Shown piece by piece: positions 59,070-64,000 of a stretch of 64,000 nucleotides of DNA. The stretch lies in NCBI GenBank assembly GCA_038232275.1, contig JBBSIC010000006.1, positions 1 through 64,000 on the forward strand, written 5' to 3'. The stretch's first letter is position 1, and every line of letters begins with the position of its first letter. Under the pieces are notes generated by a model. The model was not told the origin of the DNA, did not search any database, and saw nothing but the letters and a program-made list of their open reading frames with translations. A program made the position numbers and the translations under genes. Source of the DNA: DATLGB01 sp038232275. GTDB taxonomy: Bacteria; Actinomycetota; Thermoleophilia; Solirubrobacterales; Solirubrobacteraceae.

Positions 59070-59311
59070 CCCATCGTCAACCGCAAGGCAGCCGCGCTCA
59101 CCGCGCTACTCTGCGGCGTGAGCGATGAGGCTCGCTCCCAACCGCGGCGACCCGCTGATGGCCTCTACCAACTGTCGTCGACGTTGTGTGGAGCAACCAT
59201 GAAAGATCTCATCGCCCCCCGGACCGGCACTCACGTGACGGGTGATCGCCTTCTCGCTTCCAGTAGACCCGTTGGTCTTCGTGCAGCGTGCGGACGGGTC
59301 GACAATCGCTG

Positions 59312-59783
59312 ATGCTGCGCGTTCGGATCCCCGGAGCCGACGACCTCTCGCTCATGCACCTCGTGCTCGACGTCAACGGCACGCTCGCCGACCGCGGCCA
59401 GCCGATTCCCGAAGCGACCCAGGCGCTGGACCGGCTCACGGACCATCTCGCGCCTTGCACGTGCTGTCGGCGGATACGTTCGGCACCGCCGAGAACCTTG
59501 CGAGCCGCTTGGGAGCCGAGTTCCGCCGGGTGGCCACCGGTACGGACAAGCTCGGCTACGTGGAGTCGCTGGTCGCGGATGCCTGCGTCGCGGTGGGGTA
59601 ACGGGCACAACGACGCGCAGATGCTGGCGGCGGCCCTCGGTATCGCCGTCATTCGGTCCAGAGGGCGCACACGCCGCCGCCCTAGCCGCCGTGGACATCG
59701 TTGCCCGCTCGATCTCGGAGGCCCTCGCGCTGCTCGCCGATCCGCGGGCGCTCACGGCGACGTTGCGGCCACGAGCGACGACC
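59312..59783 (+). pseudogene. HAD-family hydrolase gene with three frameshifts
   Basis: Pieces in three frames join into a HAD protein. Piece 1: MHLVLDVNGTLADRGQPIPE (nucleophile DVNGT). Piece 2, after a lost base at about 59453: LHVLSADTFGTAENLASRLG and VATGTDKLGYVESLV. Piece 3, after an extra G in GTGGGG at about 59597: GNGHNDAQMLAAALGIAVI (acidic motif IV). Piece 4, after an extra C at about 59656: GPEGAHAAALAAVDIVARS and ALALLADPRALTATLRP. All catalytic motifs of a P-type-ATPase-like soluble HAD protein survive, but no single frame keeps them. Confidence 0.75.
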
Positions 59784-59809
59784 GAAGGCGCGCATCGGTG
59801 GCTGCCGTC

Positions 59810-60043
59810 ATGGCGCTCGTGGGCGCCGCGATGTTCGTGGTCGGTGCCCTCCTGGGAAAGCTCGCCTCTGTGCTCATCCCGCACGCTCGACCACGGCGCC
59901 GTCCGCTGCGCCTCGATCTGACGGGTCCAGTGGGTGTCAGGCGGGCTGCACCTGCTCATCGCGGATACCCCGCGCGCTCGGCGGTGCCTCCGCCTGGTGA
60001 CCACGGTGAACGATTTGCCCATGACTGGCCTCCGTATCCGTAG
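59810..60043 (+). CDS. Possible small membrane protein
   Basis: 77 residues from ATG 59810. One hydrophobic helix, MALVGAAMFVVGALLGKLAS, then a basic tail (HARPRRRPLRLDLTG) and a less regular end. It overlaps no better candidate. The first 40 residues look protein-like; the rest may be shadow. Low confidence. The stretch from 60044 to 60335 contains nothing I recognise. Confidence 0.3.
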   Translation: MALVGAAMFVVGALLGKLASVLIPHARPRRRPLRLDLTGPVGVRRAAPAHRGYPARSAVPPPGDHGERFAHDWPPYP

Positions 60044-60335
60044 AGGCCATCATCGCGGAAGCGCGGGCGAAGGCGAGCCTCATCGCCTGTGCTGACACAT
60101 AGCCAACCTCATCGCGCCCCGCTCGCCGGCCTGGAGCCTCCATCAGATCAGCGTCAGAGCATCCCGAGCGGGATCGTGTTGTTGAGCAACGCCATCAGCG
60201 CAGCAGCGCAGGAGACGACCCCCGCCCCCGTGTGCCGCAGGCGGATCTCCGCCCGTGGGACTTCGACCCGCGCGGGCTGGCGCCCGTGCCACGCTGCCCC
60301 GGGAACTCGTCATGCGTTGTGCTACGGTGACGCAC

Positions 60336-60614
60336 ATGGAGTCGTCGGTAGGTGTGCGAGAGCTACGACAGAATCTCAGCCGCTATCTGGAGCGCGTGAA
60401 GGCGGGTGAGGCGTTTGTGGTCACCGAGCGCGGCAGCGAGGTCGCACGCCTGACGCCGTCCGGTGGTCGCCAGAGCGCGCTGGCGCGGCTGATCGCCGAG
60501 CGAGGCGCAACGATCCCGCAGGGCGATCTGATCGCCAAGCTCGGCCCTCGCCATCGCGTTGACGGCCGGGCAACGGCGGATGTGCTCGCCGAGCAGCGGG
60601 AGGAACGCCTCTGA
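60336..60614 (+). CDS. Phd/YefM-type antitoxin of a VapBC-like pair
   Basis: 92 residues, ATG start. MESSVGVRELRQNLSRYLER followed by VKAGEAFVVTERGSEVARL is the Phd/YefM DNA-binding fold; the C-terminal 45 residues are a toxin-neutralising tail (LIAERGATIPQGDLIAKLG). Its stop overlaps the probable CTG start of the PIN toxin by four bases. Phd-type antitoxins paired with PIN toxins are common. Should autoregulate the operon through sites before 60336; an AT-richer TACGGT box lies 10 bases upstream. Confidence 0.88.
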   Translation: MESSVGVRELRQNLSRYLERVKAGEAFVVTERGSEVARLTPSGGRQSALARLIAERGATIPQGDLIAKLGPRHRVDGRATADVLAEQREERL

Positions 60615-61015
60615 ACGCCGCTGCGACGGTCGCGTATCTGGATACCTCGGCGTACGTCAAGCTGATCGTCGACGAACCCGAGTCCGTAGCCCTGCACCGC
60701 GAGTTGGGTCGCTGGTCGGCATGGACATCAAGCGCGCTGCTCGGGGTTGAAGCCGTGCGCGCCTGCCGGCGCTTGGGCGAGGAGGTCGCCGATTCGGCGG
60801 TTGCGAGCCTGAGCGACATCGCGCTGGTCCCGATGGACGACGCGGTGCTGGCGATCGCGCAACGTCTCGACCCCAGCGAGCTCCGATCGCTGGACGCACT
60901 CCACCTGGCGACCGCGCTGAGCATCGGCACCGATCTCGGGGCGCTGTTCAGCTACGACGACCGACTTTCAGCGGCGGCCAGAGCCGCCGGCCTGCGCGTG
61001 CTGGCACCCGACTGA
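60611..61015 (+). CDS. PIN-domain ribonuclease toxin (VapC-like), probable CTG start
   Basis: 134 residues from CTG 60611. PIN residues are intact: VAYLDTSAYVKLIVDEPES (first Asp), LLGVEAVRACRR (Glu), LRSLDALHLATALSIG (Asp), FSYDDRLSAAARAAGLRVL (last Asp). The first canonical start in frame would be TTG 60704, which deletes the first catalytic strand. CTG at 60611 overlaps the antitoxin stop (CTGA), mirroring the GTGA overlaps elsewhere, so it is the likely start. Predicted to cleave RNA, perhaps tRNA. Confidence 0.82.
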   Translation: MNAAATVAYLDTSAYVKLIVDEPESVALHRELGRWSAWTSSALLGVEAVRACRRLGEEVADSAVASLSDIALVPMDDAVLAIAQRLDPSELRSLDALHLATALSIGTDLGALFSYDDRLSAAARAAGLRVLAPD

Positions 61016-61225
61016 GCTCGGGCTCCGGTGAGAGGATCCTCGTGCGGGGAACGATCGGTGACGGTGTGCGACGATCGGCGTACGGCTGGAGACGAGGAGG
61101 GGCCTGAGCGGACAGTACGCCCGCCCAGGCCCTGGAGTGCGCATCCTCTCAATATTGCCGACTCGAAGCGCCCGTACCCTGAGAACGTGCCGATCGATCG
61201 CCCGGTCGGGATGCAGCTGCGACGC

Positions 61226-61241
61226 CATGACAGATGTCATG
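61226..61241. promoter_or_regulatory. Palindrome CATGAC-AGAT-GTCATG over the MFS start codon
   Basis: A perfect 6-bp inverted repeat with a 4-bp spacer that contains the ATG of the following MFS gene. Could be an operator; could also be chance. Confidence 0.3.
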
Positions 61242-62491
61242 GGTGGTAGCGCGCCGATTCGAGTGCCGCGGGCGGGGCCGGCCGTGCAGGGCCGCGTCGG
61301 TTCAAACCGCCTGACGGCGCTGCGGTTCGTGCTGGTCTTCGGGCTTGTCAGCGGCCTCGGCGACGTCGTGTACGAGGGGGCGCGCAGCATCACCGGGCCG
61401 TTGCTGGCGAGCTTCGGTGCCGGCGCGGCGCTTGTCGGGTTGATCACGGGCGCGGGCGAGGGCGTCGCGCTGGTGCTGCGGCTGCCGTTCGGCGTGTTGT
61501 CGGACCGCACCGGCCGGCCGTGGCCGATCACGATCGCCGGCTACGCGATCACGATGGTCGCGGCGCCGCTCCTCGCGGTTTCGGGGATGCTGTGGTCCGC
61601 GACTGTCCTGACGATGCTGGAGCGCTTCGGCAAGGCCGTGCGGACGCCCGCGCCCGACACGATGCTCGCGCAGGCCAGCACCGATATCGGTCGCGGACGC
61701 GCTTTCGCGCTCCACGAAGCACTCGACCAGAGCGGGGCGGTCGTCGGGCCACTGCTCGTCGCGGCGGCGATCGCGGCGTTCGGAACGATGCGTTGGGGGT
61801 TCGCGGTGCTCGTGGTCCCCGCCGTCGGTGCGCTCGCGGTGCTCGCGTACCTGCGGCAAGGTGCCGGTGCCAGCGGCCTTCGAGCATTCGCACCCTCGGG
61901 ATGGCTCCGCGCGGGCGGTGCCCGGATCGCTCCCGCGCCGATTCTGGCTGTACGCCGCGTACGCCGCCGTCAACATGCTCGGTTTCGCGACGTGGGGGGT
62001 GCTGGCCTTTCACCTCCAGGAGCGCCATGTCGTCTCGCTGTCGACCATCGGGATCATGTATGCGCTCGCGATGGGCGTGGCGGCCATCGGGGCGCTTGCG
62101 TCAGGATGGCTGTACGACCGCGTCGGCCTGCGCGGTCTAATCGTCGTGCCGGTGCTTACGGCCGCCGTGCCGTTTCTGTCGTTCTCCACCTCGGCCGCGG
62201 TCGCCTGGGGCGGAGCCGCCGTGTGGGGGCTGGGCCTCGGCGTGCACGAGAGCACGATGCGCGCCGCGGTCGCAGATCTCGTGCCGGCCGGGCGCCGCGG
62301 TGCCGGCTACGGCGCCTTCACGGCGGTCTACGGGCTGGCATGGCTTGTGGGCAGCACCGCGATCGGAGCCTGCTACGCCCGGTCGACCGACCGCGGAGGC
62401 GTTCGTGGTCGCCACACAGGTGCTTGCCGTCATGGCCTTCCTCCCGCTCCTGGCCGATTCGCGAGCCGGCCCGGTCGACCGTGCGCCATGA
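61227..62491 (+). pseudogene. MFS transporter with two frameshifts
   Basis: The first 210 residues are a clean MFS N-half (FGLVSGLGDVVYEGARSITG, LPFGVLSDRTGRPWPITIAG motif A). At about 61858 the frame moves by one and continues VPVPAAFEHSHPRDGSARAV and LPRRFWLYAAYAAVNMLGFA through the C-half. At 62385-62392 the tetranucleotide GACC is doubled, shifting again to EAFVVATQVLAVMAFLPLLA and the stop at 62491. Restoring both gives about 420 residues. The two MFS halves are in different frames, so no full transporter is made. Confidence 0.8.
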
Positions 62492-62943
62492 GCGCGATCA
62501 CCCTCCCGCACGCCCGGCGCGCTGAACCTCCTGCCCGGCCAGACGCACGGATTCGCACAGACCAGCAGCGCGGTGACCAGTCCGCGACGAAGGCTACGCC
62601 GCGCGCGGCGCGCGGGCGGGTTGCACGCCGCCGCCCCGGGGGGCGGCCGGCTTGGTGGTGGTGAGCTTGACGCTGACGACCTTGCCCTGTAGGTGGGCGA
62701 GATCCTCGACCGGGGGCGGCGAAGCGTACTGCTCGCCGGGGCAGGCGGCCATCGCCTCGAGCTGCGGCTCGCCAAGTACGTGCCGGGCGGTGATCGCGAG
62801 CTCCGGGAACCCCGCCCGGCGGACGATCTCCAGACTCCATCGCTCGACGGCGCTCGAGCCACTGAAGGTCGTGAACCTGAACCGAGAACGCCCACGCCGG
62901 CTGCGCAAGCGATGCCCCGCGCGCTGCACCGTGCAACGCCGCG
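62492..62943. other. Unassigned stretch after the MFS pseudogene
   Basis: A minus-strand frame ending at 62594 has protein-like composition (VERWSLEIVRRAGFPELAIT and EDLAHLQGKVVSVKL), but it has no clear start and follows the broken nucleotidyltransferase in a different frame. I do not recognise it and leave it unassigned. Confidence 0.4.
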
Positions 62944-63145
62944 TTAGACCGGAGCCGCATCGAGCCATCCCGCCCGGTCGGCGATCACCAGGACATCGAT
63001 GTCCGACAGGTCCGACACTGCGTCGCCTCTTGCCCTCGAGCCGAACAGCCACACGGAGCTCGTCGCCGAGCCGGCCGCGCAGCACGTCGACGAACCGCTC
63101 GAGAACGACGCGCTCGTCGGCGCTGAGGGTCGCATCATCGAGGGA
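62944..63145 (-). pseudogene. MNT-type nucleotidyltransferase (antitoxin-like), frameshifted and truncated
   Basis: Minus strand: SADERVVLERFVDVLRGRLG in one frame, then SVWLFGSRARGDAVSDLSDI followed by DVLVIADRAG in the next. GSRARGD...SDxD is the MNT nucleotidyltransferase core, found in HEPN/MNT toxin-antitoxin pairs. A base change at about 63060 breaks the frame, and a TAA at 62944 ends the protein soon after the metal site. No HEPN partner is seen. Confidence 0.7.
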
Positions 63146-63250
63146 CTCCTTGCACCAAGAGTACGTGGCGGCCCGGCGTTGCGTCTCGGCTGCTTCCTGT
63201 CTCGCCAATCCGCGAGCGCATCGACATCTCGGCTCGGCGCGATGAGCGGA

Positions 63251-64000
63251 TCAGCGGAAGCGCAGGGGCCTGGCGTACCGCCGGAGCGCGCTGCGGTTGC
63301 CGGCGCGATCCGAGGCGCGGACGTACACGCTGTAGCGGCCGCGATGCAGGCGGCGCTTGACCGTCAGGGTCCAGTGGGCGCCGCCGCGCGCCTTGAGCAG
63401 GACGGGTCGCGCGCACGAACGCGCCCTCGTGAGCCGGCCGGCGCGGGTGAGGAAGCGGCACCTGCGCCCGGCGCGCTTGGCGACCGCGACCTGGACGCGC
63501 CGCACCCGCCCGCGGCCCTTGGCGCCGCAACCGCGGTCGGTGGCCGTGCCGCTGATCCGCAGCCGGCCGTTGCGCAGGCGGCGCGCCTTGCGCGCCCGCG
63601 GCCTGGGCGCCGCCTTGTCGACGCACGTCGTGCCCGTGGCACCGTCGATCGTGCTCGCCGGCTGCCCCGACTTGGCCTTGGTCAGACAGCCCGCGGCGTC
63701 GGTGACGCGCGAGTAGTACGCCGACGAGCGGCCGTTGTCGGCCCGGTCGGGCTTGTCGGGGCGGTTGTACGGGTCCCCGGGCAGCGCGAGGGCGGGGCAG
63801 CCGTCCTGGGGGTCGACGGCCACGGAGGCGAAGTCGGCGAGGTTGCGGTTGCCGGGCTGCCCCGGGATCAGCCCGCAGAAGATCCCCTGGGTGCAGACGT
63901 CGCCGTAGTGCAGCGGGTCCTTGTCGACCGGGGTGATCGCGAACGTGCCGCCGCCGTCGAGCGACTCGCCGGCGTAGTAGCGCCACTGGTTGGTCTGCGC
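63251..64000 (-). CDS. Large secreted protein, C-terminal part (5' end outside the window)
   Basis: At least 249 residues; the frame is open to the window edge. The visible part has WRYYAGESLDGGGTFAITPV, LHYGDVCTQGIFCGLIPG (paired Cys) and DFASVAVDPQDGCPALALP, a sialidase/exo-enzyme-like beta-propeller style. From about residue 145 of the visible part it becomes an Ig-like basic domain: GRLRISGTATDRGCGAKGRG and RGRYSVYVRASDRAGNRSAL, resembling bacterial Ig-like repeats. High Arg/Lys at the C-terminus. Probably extracellular. Function unknown. Confidence 0.75.
   Translation of the reverse strand, partial: AQTNQWRYYAGESLDGGGTFAITPVDKDPLHYGDVCTQGIFCGLIPGQPGNRNLADFASVAVDPQDGCPALALPGDPYNRPDKPDRADNGRSSAYYSRVTDAAGCLTKAKSGQPASTIDGATGTTCVDKAAPRPRARKARRLRNGRLRISGTATDRGCGAKGRGRVRRVQVAVAKRAGRRCRFLTRAGRLTRARSCARPVLLKARGGAHWTLTVKRRLHRGRYSVYVRASDRAGNRSALRRYARPLRFR

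Noticed and set aside
1..64000. CRISPR array
   Set aside because: No regularly spaced 24-40 bp repeats; the only tandem repeats are the 44-bp pair and the 8-bp triplet.

Overview
High-GC (about 70%) actinobacterial chromosome. Short intergenic gaps, frequent GTG starts, many 4-nt GTGA/ATGA gene overlaps and the protein repertoire fit a deep-branching actinobacterium such as Solirubrobacterales/Thermoleophilia. That placement is an inference, since no rRNA or marker phylogeny is available in the window.

Layout. 0-3.5 kb: 3' end of ino1, a decayed RelBE-type toxin-antitoxin pair, and an accessory two-gene module (small protein plus ImmA/IrrE-type zinc peptidase). 3.6-13.5 kb: GT4-PHP fusion, UDG-family protein, oxidoreductase, lipase, TRAM-domain RNA methyltransferase, argF, MFS exporter. 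13.4-16.1 kb: thiamine cluster thiO-thiS-thiG with divergent thiE. 16.6-29.3 kb: lpdA, DMT exporter, frameshifted Lrp regulator, a histidine kinase / response regulator-GGDEF pair followed by an E2-like protein without its catalytic motif, then lipB-lipA-rhomboid-small membrane protein-DD-carboxypeptidase joined by four-base overlaps. 29.4-38.1 kb: TetR with a palindromic operator and a divergent haloalkane-dehalogenase-like hydrolase, a gene-poor decayed stretch holding a tRNA-Ala(TGC), a phosphodiesterase, PhzF, a membrane diguanylate cyclase and a tRNA-Ala(CGC).

38.4-47.4 kb: an OLD-like ATPase/TOPRIM pair (candidate anti-phage system) just downstream of tRNA-Ala(CGC), a broken DJ-1/PfpI gene, LysE exporter, pyrD, a formate/nitrite-type channel, and the transsulfuration pair cystathionine beta-synthase / gamma-lyase. 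47.5-57.1 kb: one long minus-strand operon encoding a hydrogenase-4/complex I-like membrane complex, then a universal stress protein, two CrcB fluoride-channel subunits and a triple-DUF190 protein. The complex's large subunit lacks all four NiFe cysteines and its NuoB-like subunit lacks most N2-cluster cysteines. It cannot be an ordinary hydrogenase and resembles energy-converting hydrogenase-related (Ehr) complexes. 57.4-64 kb: secreted phospholipase C-like phosphoesterase, a multiply frameshifted HAD gene, an intact-looking antitoxin/PIN pair whose toxin probably starts at CTG, a frameshifted MFS gene, a broken MNT nucleotidyltransferase and the 3' part of a large secreted protein.

A recurrent theme is genes with recognisable full-length coding content split by 1-4 nt indels (Lrp, TOBE, SRPBCC, DJ-1, HAD, MFS, MNT). 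All are dispensable-looking families and the long core genes are intact. This is either real decay or local assembly error; read-level data would decide.
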